The position numbers and the translations under genes were made by a program. This document shows, piece after piece, positions 27,256-42,305 of a stretch of DNA of 64,000 bases. The notes under the pieces are model-generated. The model was given only the letters and a program-made list of their open reading frames with translations. It was not told the DNA's origin and did not search any database. Origin of the DNA: Linyphia triangularis (taxonomy: Eukaryota > Arthropoda > Arachnida > Araneae > Linyphiidae); assembly GCA_963978545.1 (NCBI GenBank), contig OZ021732.1:64859214-64923213 (forward strand). The letters are read 5' to 3'. Every line of letters begins with the position of its first letter. Position 1 is the stretch's first letter.

Positions 27256-27879
27256 AAAACAATAAATAAGTGTATTTTGTTATAAATATTTAATTCTTAG
27301 CTTTAAACAATTCTTTTGATTGTTTGTTGATAATTGAACTTATAGTTTCATTATATCTCTCCGATAATGGAATACAATATCTAACTCTAATGAACTTACA
27401 AAAAATTATTCATCTAAGCAATTAAGAGATATGAATGAAAAGGCTGCGCACAATTCTGCAAGCAATAATTGTGGTTCGTATTGAACAAGAAAATATACTT
27501 TAATAAAAACTATTTTAAAACAAGAAATACTCCGTGTATGTTTACATGCACCAAACCAAACTCACAACCGGGAAACAGAATACTTACTCAGCTTGCAAGA
27601 GGTCTTGAAATTGACTCTCCAGTCTACTGTCATCCTATTTTAAAATAATATTTTTCAGGATTACATTAAATACCATAATGATACCGGTAGAGTAATTTAT
27701 TATTCTTCAGAATTAAGTAAACAATAACAAATCAAAGGTCTCATCTCAGAGGAAAAACCAAAAATTGTACCTGGTAATATACTTAGAACTCTAACAGATT
27801 GATCTACAAATTGTACAAATATTTAATTTATATCAGTCAAAGTCTGCAACACAAAAAAGTTATATGCATACATATTTAT

Positions 27880-28500
27880 GTCAAGTTCTTTTCTCCTTAT
27901 GCTTCTGTTCTTTTGTTATTTAATAGGAAACATAACCTAGCCACTGTGTGTTCTTATTCTCTTTATGTTTCTGTCTCAATCATATTATTTTATTATAGGA
28001 AACACAAACCAGCTTCTGCTTTGTGCAATATTCAAAGCATCTCACACTCCAATCACGTTCCATCACACGAAAAAGCAAAACCACAAAAACCACTACTTTT
28101 TGCCATCCACCCTCCCCTGTGCTTTGCAAAAAGATTAATGGACCAGCAAAGCCAGTGTTGTCCATCAAAACATTAACCGACGACGTTTTATTATGCAGGA
28201 GCTTCACACGCATACAAACGGCTACCAGAAGTTTTTTTTCCTCATGCTTAAACGATCGCCATGCTGTGCGGGTCAAGTAGTTATGATGTAAAACTTGACA
28301 TCGAGTGGCTGCAAACTTGCGAAAATGTGCCGAGAGTGGCTTAAATCGTTGATCTCTTTAATGTGGGTTGAAAGGCGGGGTTTTGAAATATGACTCGAAG
28401 CTAGTCTCCAGGGACTGGAATTAAAGTGACGTGGATGATGTTTTATGAAAGGTTGTTGTGGTGATGTGTATAAATGAAGTGGATGTGAAGTTTCAGTGAT
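27880..28500. other. GC-balanced island, several overlapping short frames
   Basis: The region is markedly more balanced than its flanks. Short frames overlap on both strands (27799-28176 plus, 27980-28276 minus, 28023-28280 plus). None shows a known motif and they cannot all be real. Part of it (27890-28010) repeats a CTTATGCTTCTGTTCTTTTG-like phrase twice, about 67 bp apart, followed each time by ATAGGAAACA. Confidence 0.3.
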
Positions 28501-29049
28501 TTGAGGAAAAGGCGTGAAAGGTTTTAATGGCTTTATTAGTAGGGTAAAAATGAGAAAAGTTACAAATATAGCGTTTTATAAGCTATGGAGTTTATATATA
28601 ACTTTTTACGGGTTTCTAAATGGAGGGGTGTATAAGAGGTAGACTAGTATATACTTAACTTATTTGTATACAAATTAAAGTAAGCTATTATGGATATTTA
28701 TCTTACTTTTTTTGAAGACAAAAAACACTATTGGATAGATTTGCTTTCTTGTTTTAAAGCGAATATCTCAAATTTAAATCAAATCTGTTTGTGAGATGAC
28801 TTGATTAAATTATAAAATATTCAATATTCTTTTAGTATTAATAATGGATACGTTATTTAAACATAATTATTATTTGCCTGTTATTTGCTTTGCTTAGAAA
28901 TGATGCAGTTTAAGAAATTTTGAAACTCATAGATCAATAGTGATCGTTTCACTGTAGTTGTATTAACCACTTGCTATTATAATTTTGTTCGAAAGCATCT
29001 ACTCGTGGAACTGTTAAATTTATTATAAGTAGGAGGTTGTTCTGGTATG

Positions 29050-29275
29050 GGTTCCGGACAAAATCCCGAAAGCCGAAATCCCGACAAGCCAGAATCCCGA
29101 CAGCCGAAATCCCGACAAGCCAAAATCACGAATGGGTCGAAATCCCGAACGACCACAATCCCGAATAGGACGAAATCCCGACAAGCCATAATCCCGAAAG
29201 GGACGAAATCCCGACAAGCTATAATCCCGAAAAACGTAAAATCCCTACCTTAAAAAAATCCCTACAAAATCCCTA
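29050..29275 (+). repeat. CCCGA-rich short repeat array, copy 1
   Basis: Built from AATCCCGACAAGCC, AATCCCGAATGGG and AATCCCGAAAG blocks spaced at about 14-16 bp. These pair into units of roughly 28-30 bp, with further relics AAATCCCTAC at 29251-29275. The array is much more GC-rich than its surroundings. Frames through it (such as 29047-29253) are by-products of the repeat. An inverted relative lies at about 36565-36800. Confidence 0.9.
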
Positions 29276-29424
29276 CATGAACTGTTTGTTAAAAAATTGA
29301 CTTTTGGTAAATTTTCTATTGAAAACGTTCCAATTCATTATGTTTTTCATTATGTTTTTCTGACTAGCTATATTTTATATTGTATAGTTTTATTTTCTTC
29401 TTTTAATTTTGATTTTGATGCTAT

Positions 29425-29447
29425 AAAAAAAAAAAAAAAAAAAAAAT
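29425..29447. repeat. A homopolymer
   Basis: An uninterrupted run of A of more than 20 bases. It shows no adjacent retroposon. Confidence 0.9.
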
Positions 29448-29754
29448 GCTTCAAGAAAAATCCATAATTTTAGTTATACAATAATTACAGTGCAATTATT
29501 AAAACAGAATATCCATTATATCATAACTTTGAAGAAATTAATTCATATTCAATTATATTTTTTAAAAATTAAATTAAAACAACGTGTTTGAAGAATTGAT
29601 TACAAAGTTATGTAGATTCATGTACAAAAAATATAGATCTTAAAATGTATGCAAACATTGTAAAACGATTACATGCACTGCAATAGAGGTTTCCAAACTT
29701 TTAAATGATGTTATTGAACCTATTCAGTGCCAGCTTGAGATAAAAATTAAAACG

Positions 29755-29936
29755 AAGGTTGTTTGGTTGTTTTCAGATTATCTGGCACAGTCAGCAACAA
29801 GAGGGCTATAATGCGCCGAAACATTCGTCATTAGACAAGCCAACATACATTTACAAACACCCATGCCTAACCCGGTACTCGAACCCGCAACTTCGCGGTC
29901 TAGAAGCTAGCACGCTAACCACTATACCGTTGGCTC
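29755..29936 (-). mobile_element. tRNA-derived SINE, copy 3
   Basis: Same architecture as copy 2, in the same orientation. The B box is damaged at one position: GGTTCGAGTACC instead of GGTTCGAGTCCC. The likely target duplication AAAATTAAA lies at 29743-29751 and 29937-29945. The damaged promoter and weaker duplication suggest an older copy. Confidence 0.85.
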
Positions 29937-30041
29937 AAAATTAAAGACTTAAATTTTGATTTAAAATAAAATAATAAAATCAATTATAAATTTAGAAATA
30001 CTTAATTTTAAATGAATAAATGAAGATCCCCTTAGAGAGAT

Positions 30042-30055
30042 GGGGGGGGGGGGGG
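30042..30055. repeat. G homopolymer
   Basis: A run of G after GAGAT. A similar G run lies at 30665-30682. Confidence 0.9.
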
Positions 30056-31621
30056 TTTGATGTAAAAAAATACTTTTTCTGTGTTTTTAACCAACAAAAT
30101 GGCAATCAATAAAAGAATAATTTTTCTGTAAATTAAAATCAGCTGAATTTAGAACCATAAAATTTTACCTTTAAAAAAAATAAAGAAAAAAAAGTAATTT
30201 ATCTGAAATTTGAATTTTCAATTGATCATCCAATTGTTCACTAGATTTATAAGAGACGGCTCTCTTGAATGGAAACGCGTAATTTTATTAGCCTGGCATG
30301 TTTTCATTTTATAAAATGTCTCATTTTAATAAGAACATTTCTCAATAGTTTCAAAATGTTGAAAACGTATGTCTACAATATCTTTTGGTATGGCTTTCTA
30401 TACTAATTTTTGACATAACTATTCAAAATTACTGAACCTGAATGTATGATCGAAAGTATTCTATCGCATTGAATTAAATGAGTATTTATTAACTTTATTT
30501 TTCTCAACAAAAAGAAGAAAGAAAGAAAGCACCTAGTAAGTACTTTTAAGAGTTTTCACTTACAGTTAAAATCATTTGGTAGGAAACAATAATTAACAAG
30601 AAACGTAAGGTGTTGCAGAACGTCTATGCTCTAGGTAATAGTCAGCAGACCATTCACTTACCTCGGGGGGGGGGGGAGGGGGTGCTTCAGCTTCAGTGGG
30701 AGGGTACTAACTATGGGGTACTAGGTATGGGGTGTTTTCTTTTCTTTCTATTTTTTAACACTGGCAATAGTTTGCACGTTTGGAAAGGGAGAATGGTTTA
30801 AAGATGGTAATAAAGATTGATAGTTTTCTTGAGTATAAGGAATGAGGCATTAGCTTAGGTGTGAAATCCAGATAAGAGATTTAAATAACCCGAACATGAA
30901 ATCCTGACCTCACCTGTTTTGAAATAATTAATTTTAAAATTCAACAGAGTTACCAATTTAATTATTCTCAATACCTCCACATATTTTTCAATATTAAAAT
31001 ATAAACAAATCTCCACATTTGTAAACAAATCGCAGAATATCAGCACTACAAAGACATCTAAATGAGTATTATAAGTTGGAAATTTAAGAAGTCACTGAGC
31101 AATTACGCTAATTTCTTTCCAATAGCTATCGCGTCTACTTTTTTTTATGAAATACCAATCCTTGGGTGAATGAAAAGACAAATTTTAAATGTGGTCCTTT
31201 AATTTGGGAAAAAGATTCTATGAAATCAAAATGAAATTCCCGTACACCGGTAGGGAATAAATATTAGATTGAGACAAAATTATAAGGCCAAAACTATAAA
31301 GCAAAGCGTTTTCTTAGTTTCCTTTCTCGGAACATTGGACTTTTACGGAGGATTTTACTATTTATTGGACTGGACACTGGACATCATTATTTTACTGAGT
31401 TAATTCCTTCCATTACAATGAAAGAAGTCTTGTGAAGCGAGAATGAATTTTTGTCAACTACAGTATTTTAATGTAAATTAAACTAAAGTAAAAAAAAAAG
31501 GAAAAGTAAAAAAACTGTTTCATTTTTCGTTCCGTATAGCTAAATGGACTTATAGAAAGGATAATTTTAAAACAATTACAGAACTTTTTTGTAGTTAGAA
31601 TAGATATTTGATTTACAAGAA

Positions 31622-31802
<181 letters not shown>

Positions 31803-32569
31803 AAGCTCAAACAAGGACAATTTTGTACTTATTTTAAAGATAATCATTAAATATAGCATTAAACAGTATTTTAGAAAAAATTAATTATCCCATTAATTTT
31901 AAATTACATTTAGCGAGTAGTAAAAATATACGCGACAGATTAAATAATATCACATATTAATTGCAAAAACATCAATAACTAGTATAACAACCATTGTTTA
32001 AGCTGGAGTACAAAATTTCTTTAGCAAAAAAAACTAAAATCACAATTTTATTTTAGCAATTTGTTAAAATGATTACGAGTTCCATCACTTGGGATGTTTA
32101 ATTTAACACAATTAAAACACTTTTTTTACTATAAAATCATTATTAACTTTAAATATGTTATTTTATACCAAAATCTCAACTGAAAAAATACTTTTCATTT
32201 TTATTTACTTGAGCTTTTAGGCTGACTAACCTTGAGAAAACAAAAACGGCGATTTTGTACATTTAGTGTCAAAATGTTTTAGCAAAAGAGCTAAACAATA
32301 CTTTCACTTTTTAGCATTTAAGAAAGTTCTTAAGCATTTTGCTAAAAAAGCACCCACAGCGTAATCGCTAATAACAACATTCATTTAGCATTATAAAATA
32401 TGAAAAATTGTAGGATAGAGCCATTGAATTTATGCATTACAACCAAATTCAAAAACTTCATCCTTAACAATATCGATTAGAAAAAGAAGGAAATCAATTT
32501 GACTTTTGTACAATATTTCAGGTCCTTGACTTCTAAGAACTAATTTTTTTTTTCATTCCAATACAAACC

Positions 32570-33115
32570 AAACATACTTGTAAGTGAAACAGAGAGGAAC
32601 TGTCGTTGATTGACGACGCTCAAGGGTAGAGAACTCTGTGTTAAAAACGTTCTTTTTTTAACTTTTTATGCCTTTATCGTATTTCTAAGGAAATTTTAGA
32701 ACTGGGAATGTTAAAATATCTTAAAGGCAATTTTGCCGATTTTGATCAAAAGCGTTAGAGCCGTTTTTTGGCAATTGTTGAAAGACATAATTTAATCAGT
32801 GGAAGCTACCTTATGGGCATACGCAATTTTGACGAAAACTTTAATGACAGGTCCTATGGCCACCACTAACATGTATTCCAAAGTAACCTGTATTCCCAGG
32901 ACGGAGATATAAAATTTCTACTATAATACTTCTGACATTTCTACTTAAAAATCAGTAGGCATTTCAAATAGAATTTCTCAATTCACGGTTTTTCCCCTTC
33001 GATTCAAAAAACCATTCTTGAATGTATTCTCCCTTGAAATTTAGGCCTTTGTAATTATTTAGGTGTTACGAAGTAGCCTTCATTTTGATCGTTTTGCCCC
33101 ATGAAAAAATAAATA
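32570..33115 (+). repeat. Dispersed repeat family X, copy 1
   Basis: Contains CTTGTAAGTGAAAC, GAGAACTCTGTGTTA, AACTTTTTATGC, TACCTTATGGGCATACGC, TTTTGACGAAAAC and CATTTTGATCGTTTTG. All recur in order at about 33670-34170. The two copies are in direct orientation about 1.1 kb apart and are strongly diverged. No transposase or reverse transcriptase is readable. Confidence 0.75.
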
Positions 33116-33669
33116 AAGAACCAATCGATTTGAATTCGAAACCTAATAAGATTGCAATAAATTTAGCTTCTTGGTAACTTTAAAATTTATGAATATTTCA
33201 GGAAAACGCAAAAAACACACATAATCGACAATTATTGAATAAATTACAACCTTTAGAAATTATATCGAATGTCTGCAACGATGGGATTGTTTTTACATAA
33301 AACGTTTAAGAAATATCAAAATATTATGTTTTAAAAGTATGAATTTGTCCCCTTTAAAAAATGTTACATTCATTGCTAAGCTACATTGCATTATAAAATT
33401 TACATGAATTAAAAAAAAAAAAAAAAGATTTATGAAATACCACTTTTTTACCTTTACGTTTGTAAAACATATAAAACTTGGGATGTGGAACATCGCAAAA
33501 CTTTCAATTATACCATAATAAGGACGTATTTTTGTGTCATTTACCATTTTCATATTTTAATCATTCATTTAGAAAAAATGGCCAGTTTTGGCGACATTTT
33601 TTGCGATAATTCTTGTATGGGTCTTAAAAAAAATGATTTTGGCGATATACTTTTCAATAATTATTCTTT

Positions 33670-34170
33670 CTTGTAAGTAAAACTGAGGAGAAAAGAGAAA
33701 ACGGTCTTTGACGAGGTATGCTCAAGGAAAGAGAACTGTGTTACAGACATTCGTTTTCAACTTTTTACGCAATTAAAGCATTTTTATAGGAATTTTTGAG
33801 GGGGGAATGTTTTGAACACCTTAAAGGGCATTGCCACAGCGATTTTAATGATTTTTTTCAATGGCAGCTACCTTATGCGCATTCGGGGTTTTGACGAAAA
33901 CCTTAATGGTAGCTCCCTGTGCCATCACCAACCCGCACACCAAATTTGAACATTGTAGGTCAATTTGTTCTGGAGTTATGCTGACCACGTACACACACAC
34001 AGGCATTTTTTCTTGATCACTTTTTTGAAATCAGGATGTTCCAAAACAGGGAGATATGCCAAAAAAAAAAAAGCAGTTAAAAATCGTTTTATTTGTATCA
34101 TTTTGGGGTATTTTTACACAGGGCTGCGGTGATGAATTTCATTTCGATCGTTCTAACAATCACAAAATGA
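33670..34170 (+). repeat. Dispersed repeat family X, copy 2
   Basis: Shares the ordered blocks of copy 1. In addition it has a segment near 33935-34005 reading CACACCAAATTTGAACATTG, then GTTCTGGAGTTATG and TACACACACACAGG. That phrase resembles the tail regions of many old invertebrate retroposons. An A run follows at 34060-34071. I infer an old LINE-like or unclassified element, present twice. Confidence 0.7.
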
Positions 34171-34199
34171 CCAAATTTTTCGGATAAAAAAATAGGCAT

Positions 34200-36560
34200 A
34201 AAAGTGATTTTATATGATTGTCTTTCTTTACGTTTTGGGTAAGGAACACTACAAAGTTGAAAGGAAAGTTATTTCCTGAAGAGTGTGAAAAAAAATTGAT
34301 GAGGACCATTTTCATAAACATAAGAGGAACCATTTTCATTTCATAAGACCCACAAAATTACAGAACATATCGTCATAACGTTAACATATGGAAACATTCA
34401 ATACAATCGCTGTCTTTCTCTAATCAAAGTAGTGCAGTTTTAAGTGATGAGATATATATAAATGATTAGAATTTTATTAAATTGCTTATCACCAGAAAAT
34501 ATTATCAATTAATAATAAAAATGAGTACGATTAAAATAGAGCTCAGGGATTACTAAGTATCTACAAAGCTAAGGAAACGGTGAATCCTTACCGCAAATAA
34601 CAATTGGCAAATGTTCTTATTTTAAGGTGTGTAATTAGGCCTTCAACACACCATTGAAGTTTGAACGACCAATATGTTTAAACTTCAAACATCTCAGAAA
34701 GCAATAATGTTAAAGAAATGAAAAAAAGTTTACTTTGTTCAACCTTACGCACTAACACATAGCCTGATAAAAACATAGGAGAGAAAATAAAACCAATATT
34801 ATTAAAATCAACAAATAATGAAAAAAAGAAATTAAAAATACGTATAATAATTGCGTAACGTAAGCAAGAGCAAAAAAGTATCACTTCAGTGTAAAGGGAA
34901 GAAGGTCCTTTCTAGTTTCTTGACTAGATAAAAAAACACCTGTATACCTTTAGGGTGAAGCATCAGTGAGGGGTCTTCATGCTTTGTTGACCACCCCACC
35001 TTCAATACGCCCCTTTTAGACTACAAAAGAAGTGAACCACCACACTTGAAGCTGGTAAAGGGGAGAGGAAATATACCTTGACACTTTTCAAGTAGGAACT
35101 GTTGGAAGGCCAATTCATTCTTGAAGCGAATTTTTGTTAACCCCCAGAAGGTTAAATGTTTGTAAATAATGATTGTTTTTCTTTTATTTTTCATATTGAA
35201 AAATGTTATACACAAATTTTGTTACTCTTCAGATGCAATTTTTGCAAGCATCATTCACAATATAAGAGTTAATAAAATTCAATAAATATAAAACTGTAAA
35301 TACTACTCCAAAATTTAAAAAACCTCACTGATAGAACACGCAATGTCTTGGTAAAAAGTTATATCCTACTGGTAATATTTAGAAAGCATTTTATAGTATT
35401 GATCGGATAAGCTTCATATCTAAAGTATTACATTTTTTTAACAGAAATACTTCTTAGCAGTAATTTTTTTCGATAATATTCTAAAATATAATACTTTTCG
35501 ATACTTAAATTTTACTTTTAATTTGTTATATTACATCCTAGTTTTATGTATACGTATTACTCATTTCCAATTTTAAATTCCAAATAAGTGCACCAAAATT
35601 AAAAAAAAAAAGTAACGCCAATCCTTAGGAGGATATTATATTTGTTATTCAAATTGTAGTAAAATAGAAACACGCGGACAATTTAGCATAACAACTCTTA
35701 TTAAATAAAATGTCTCAATAGTAATAAAATCTGTGACGCAATACAACTCCTACTAGTAAATCAATACATCCAAAAAGATTCTAACTATACACTCCTTGTA
35801 TTATATTACATTTCCCTGCATATGTTTCTATTACATATACATCGCTCATAAGAAAAAGTGTCCATTCTATAAACATTCTTTTGCCCTAATAAAGTATTAG
35901 GCTTATGACAAATGAAAACGCAATACATCTATCCATTTCTAAGTATACTATCAGACATGTTAATTTGATTCTCCATGTAAATATGTTGCACACGGAAACC
36001 GTATACACAAGTTTAGACAACATAATCTTATTTAGTTGAGTAAGTAAAAACCAGGTGACTTTTCCGAGTTTAATTTGTTACCGGGGGACCGTTTTGTCAC
36101 CTAATGAAGAGACCTTATAAAGTGCTTTGAAGAACAATCACGCCATAATTTTTTTTTTTCAATTAGATGCAAGAACTTTCTTTTAAAATAAAGGCAAATT
36201 TCTCCAAATGAACCAATATTATTTTAAACCGAATATTTAAGTGGCTGAAAAATAGGCAGCAAATAGAAATATATATAAACATTGGAAATAAATTACATTT
36301 TAATAGGCAAAATGTAATATAAATATGTAAAATTTAAGTTGATTTTTCTTCAAAACTTAAGGAAGAAAATTAATACAATATAAAAATAAAATCGAAGGTA
36401 AACTGAAAAATGCAATGAAATGATTAATTGACAACTTCAACATGTTCCACTTCATAACGAATCAAAATCTATTTTTTATGAATGGCAATCGACCTCATTA
36501 ATTTTTAAAGTTTAAAAAAAAAATATTGTTTTGAAATATCTGTTAACACATTTTTTGGTC
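34200..36560. other. AT-rich DNA, nothing recognised
   Basis: A slightly more balanced patch at about 34930-35120 holds no readable gene. The rest is AT-rich. Confidence 0.5.
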
Positions 36561-36564
36561 TAAT

Positions 36565-36800
36565 GGGATTTTCCCGTTGGTAGGGATTTCTCTTGGTTGA
36601 TAGGGATTTTGGCCTTTCGGGATTATGGCTTGTCGGGATTTCGTCCTATTCGGGATTTTGGCTTGTCGGGATTTCGTCCCATTCGGGATTTTGGCTTGTC
36701 GGGATTTCGTCCCATTCGGGATTGTGGCCTGTCGGGATTTCGGCTTTCGGGATTGTGGCTTGTCGGGATTTCGGCTTTCGGGATTTCGTCCTAGACCCTC
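36565..36800 (-). repeat. CCCGA-rich short repeat array, copy 2 (inverted)
   Basis: Reads GTCGGGATTTCGTCC, CATTCGGGATTTTGGCTT and TTTCGGGATT. These are the reverse complement of the blocks in copy 1 at 29050-29275. It is preceded by GGTAGGGATTT and GATAGGGATTTTGG, which match the AAATCCCTAC relics bordering copy 1. Both copies therefore share the same order of two sub-repeats, which points to a common mobile or satellite source. Frames in all three phases are by-products. Confidence 0.9.
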
Positions 36801-37609
36801 TGGTATATATTCATTAACTCTTGCCTCCTTTTAAATTTATTTTGTACATACCTTGGTTTACTTTTAACATTTAAGAAGGAGGATTTACAAAGAAATTGTT
36901 AACTATCCTCAAATAAAATTAAAATAGTAGAATCATCCTTTGTCATTTGCCATATAAAATAAAGTACATTTAATTTAAAAGAAGGGTGTCAATTTGTTTC
37001 GTCATCAGTCTCTGCAATGTGTCTGTCCCTTAATTTATATGTCTAGGAATATTTTAGAGAGGTAAGGGAGTTTACAATGGCACCTATTTCCCAATTAAAT
37101 GTTTGTGGGTGGATCAAAAGTTATCCAGTTAAATTCTAGTTCGTAGTATGTTAGGCGAGATTTTCTTTACGAATCGCTAGGTGAGATTTGTATAGAAATG
37201 TAGTTTTTAAAAACTCTTGCAGGAGAATTGTACTCATTCTGAGAAGCATTTTCAAATATATAAAATATAGACTTCACAGACCTTGGCCCCGGTTATGCCG
37301 GTGGTTTATGTTTTGGCTGGAGATGGGTAGTGCGCTAGTCCATAGGTATTCAACAACTCTCAGCTGTGTCATATTCCAATTCATCTTTAGTGTGTAATAT
37401 TTCGGTTCATCTAGAATGTGCCTTTTCGTTGCTATCAAATTTTTATCATATTCTAAGAGGGGTTAACAACTATTTGTAATCTACTGTACAAATTCAGAAA
37501 TTTCTACGAATGAGTCTGTGTGCAGTTCAATGCTTCCTATGGGTGTGTGTTTTCGTCAAGAAGAATTGGTGTTTCAATTATAAATGTGTGGGGGTTCAGT
37601 TTAAGTAAC

Positions 37610-38300
37610 AGTACAGGTAAAATAGTACAAAAAGCAATAAGAAAAAAAAAATTAGTCCGTTTATGAATCTTTGCAAAAATGTTCCATTTGTCATGAAAAT
37701 GAATAATCAAAAGAGCGCAAAAAATATTTATCAAAGAAGTTTTTTTTTTTTTCTTTCTTTCTTTTTTTTTGGGGGGGGGGGAGGAGGGAATGGGGGGGGG
37801 GGAGAGACAGCCGTCTTTTACAACCGAAAAATTAATTTTGGAACAATCTAGGCATGTGGCACATGCTTTAAGAGAATTTGTTTATGCTGAATCGAATGAA
37901 AAAAGAAGCAAGACGATATAACTATTTTTTTTAAAAAGCTACACAACTTTTATAAACGAAAACACATGTAAAAAAAGAGAGGAAAGGTAAAATACGGCAT
38001 AAAGAAATTAAAAATTCATCCGTTCATGAGGCTTGGCCAAAACGTTTTATTATGGTCATAAGAATAAAGAAACAAAAGAGTCTATAAAAATATATAGCAT
38101 AGAATATAGCATAGCACTTTTGAGGGGGTAGGGAAGGAAGGGGTTTTGTAAACTAAAAATTAATTTTGGAATATCCCAGGCATGTGACACATGAGTGTGA
38201 AGAAAATTTTGATGCTGAAGTGAATTAAAGAATAATCATGGCGATATAACTATCCTATAACAAGTTAGTCTTTTTTATAAACGAAACTGCAATTGAAAGT
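37610..38300. repeat. Two-copy tandem duplication, about 330-370 bp unit
   Basis: Shared ordered blocks are AGGTAAAATA (37616 and 37986), TCCGTTTATGAAT against TCCGTTCATGAGG, AATTAATTTTGGAA, AGGCATGTGGCACATG against AGGCATGTGACACATG, ATGCTGAA, GCGATATAACTAT and TTTTATAAACGAAA. The copies differ mainly by the poly-T/poly-G insert in the first unit. Confidence 0.8.
37738..37803. repeat. Poly-T and poly-G tract
   Basis: T-rich run with CTTT interruptions followed directly by G runs. This strand-asymmetric tract may form unusual structures and is a likely slippage or assembly trouble spot. Confidence 0.95.
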
Positions 38301-38691
38301 GTACCTTATTTCATAATTTATTAGCCTAGTTATAGTTTTGTGGGTATTAGTTATTTATTGCAAACGTAATGTAATACCCCTCTAAACAAGAAGCTTGCTT
38401 CAGCCACCCAAAAGTACGGCTTAATCAAGTTGCTACTAATGTGTATGGATCATTCAATTAAAGTAAATTTTTTTATTTCACAACGTGGTTACATTGTATT
38501 TATTAATTTGAGTACTATAGTGATCATAAACTATAATAAGAAACAAAGCATACAAAAATAAACTCATGATTATATAAACATATAGCTATAGTTAATTTTT
38601 TTTTTAACAATTCGAGCTTTATTTAAAAAAAAAAAAATCTCGCATCAAATTATCCCAACGTAATCAATTAAAGAAACCCAGTCAAAAATAT

Positions 38692-38695
<4 letters not shown>

Positions 38696-38722
<27 letters not shown>
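38696..38722. repeat. A homopolymer
   Basis: An A run of about 27 bases. A shorter run lies at 38622-38636. Confidence 0.9.
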
Positions 38723-40171
<1,449 letters not shown>

Positions 40172-40179
40172 TAATTCTG

Positions 40180-41760
40180 TACTCAAGACAATTGAATTCA
40201 TTTTGGAGAGTTTTTATCTCAATATGATTCTTGTAAGCATGCCGTAAAATAAAGCAAAATGTCAAAGAATGGATAGGTCTTCAGAGTATTGAGACTAGTA
40301 CATTTGTTTATGTGACTGCTTTAAATTCTTATCCAGTTTTTCGTAATTGCAATGATTCACAACAAACAAGCTGAGAAAGTACGAGTGGAAAATTCGCGTT
40401 TAGAAATCAAGGCTATATGGTTATAATCATGTTCTATTTAAAAGACTCAGTTATCCTTCTCCCCATTAGGTACTTTGCTTCAATGTGGGATCTCAATAGA
40501 GAATTTAAAACTCAAACAGAAATATAATTTCAAGCAAACAATAATTGGTTTTAAAAGTTTTTTTCGAACCATTTACATTGAAGGCTGAAGGGAAAAAATT
40601 GAAACCGTGTCAAGTACAGTTTCTTAATTCATTAATACCAGAAGATCCCGTTTCCTTTACGAGTACTATTTTCAAAGTTAAATGCTTAGTTAAAAAACAG
40701 TCTCGGTAAAAGTAAGTTGCAGAGGTTATTGATTACCAACCACCCAAATTTGGTGTTTTAAGATAATTATTTTAAACTTTAAATGTTTCATGAATTACAT
40801 TTTTGTAGTTCCTGAGAATTTGCTTTATTTGGTAAGTAATTGAAAGAATTCTTAACATATTTGTACAGAACAAGAATTCAAAATATCCTCTTTAAACCAT
40901 TGTGGATTTAGATAGCAAACGACATTTTTCATTTCTAAGATTTTACATTGGTTCCTTGAAAGGGAGTAACTATAGCGACTAAATTCTAGAGTTCAAGGTA
41001 GTGAAGCTTATCCAAAAAGAAAAGTTACATAGCTTTTAATTTGATACTTCAGCTTGAATTTTGTTTCAACTTCCCATTTCTATATATCAATGAAAATTCA
41101 CACAAGTATTGTATGTTAGAGAATGCTTTAAAATTAAAAATAAATTTCTGACTAGAAATTTCAATTTTGATTTCTAGCTATTCATTGCAGCATTTGCTAT
41201 TGAGTATAATATTCGAAATTGAATTTTTTGGCACTTCCCTGACGGGTTGCCGATCACTGTTTTAGAAATATACAAAAATCCTAAATATTCATCCAATTTC
41301 GGATGCTTGAGTTAATTGCCTAAGGAATTTTAAACAAAATTTAGTCCAATATCATTTTAATTCATATTTAATATTGTTTAATAAAAATTGCACTTTTGTT
41401 GAAAATGTTTTATTAAAATTATATTTTCGTTGAAAATATATTATTAGAATTTAATTTTATTATATTTCTGCCTTTTACTCATATATGTATCTGAATATTT
41501 TTGTTATTTTTTAAAGAGTGCTCTAATCATTACCTACCTCAAATAGTTGATATTATTATCTAATCTATAACGTACTGCCTCTGTGAAATAAGAAATTTTT
41601 TACTAATTTTTCGGTATAATATTAAAGTGTTCATTAAATTTATTTTCAATTATTGGTAATTAGTAATCTAGTTTTGCTCAGTTAAGCGATCTTAAAGGAG
41701 TGAAATATTAAAGAAATCATAGAATATTTATTTGTACACGTTCTTCATTTCAAAAATTAA
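40180..41760. other. AT-rich DNA, nothing recognised
   Basis: No gene, RNA or element is visible. Confidence 0.5.
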
Positions 41761-41777
41761 AAAAAAAAAAAAAAAAA

Positions 41778-41950
41778 AGGTTATTGTGGTTAGCGTGCTA
41801 GCTGGTAGACTGCGAGGTTGCGGATTCGAGTCCCGTGAAGGGCATGGGTGTTTATAAATGTATGTTGGCTTGTCAAATGACGAATGTATCGGCGCATTAT
41901 AGCCCTCGTGTTGCTGACGGCGCCAGATAATCTGAAAACAACCAACCAAT
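41778..41950 (+). mobile_element. tRNA-derived SINE, copy 4 (opposite orientation)
   Basis: The head reads GGTTATTGTGGTTAGCGTG, the B box is close to consensus (GATTCGAGTCCC), and the tail ends in GCCAGATAATCTGAAAACA. It is the only copy on the plus strand. An A run (about 41758-41777) precedes the head. AATTAAAAAAAA flanks both ends and is the probable target duplication, although A-richness makes it hard to delimit. Confidence 0.87.
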
Positions 41951-42305
41951 AATTAAAAAAAATTTACTGATATAACTAATGTTAAGCTTAGTTTTAAAAT
42001 TTCAAACCTTAAGGTTATATTGCTAATCAATAATTTTAAAAGAATAAAAACAAATTCCAATTATAATTTTTCAAGAAAACTGTATTACGAGTCTTGATTA
42101 TTTAAGAAAAAAGCAATGTTAAAATTAAAACAGACCTTCCTGATCAATAGCCAAGAGATAAAACTATCAAGAAAAAGATTATCAACCTTTTTACTATAAT
42201 ATACAGATAAAACGAATGTATACAATACATACTATTATTATCAAGAATAATCATACACTTTATATTACACACATCTACCTAATAATAAGCTAACATGCTA
42301 ATATA

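Noticed and set aside
27799..28280. Three overlapping frames of 85-125 residues
   Set aside because: They are mutually exclusive, without motifs, and lie in a balanced-composition island where frames open by chance.
29023..29253. Frames reading as RDFG/LSGFR repeats, possible repeat protein
   Set aside because: All phases are open on one strand because the CCCGA unit lacks stops. The inverted copy at 36.6 kb behaves in the same way.
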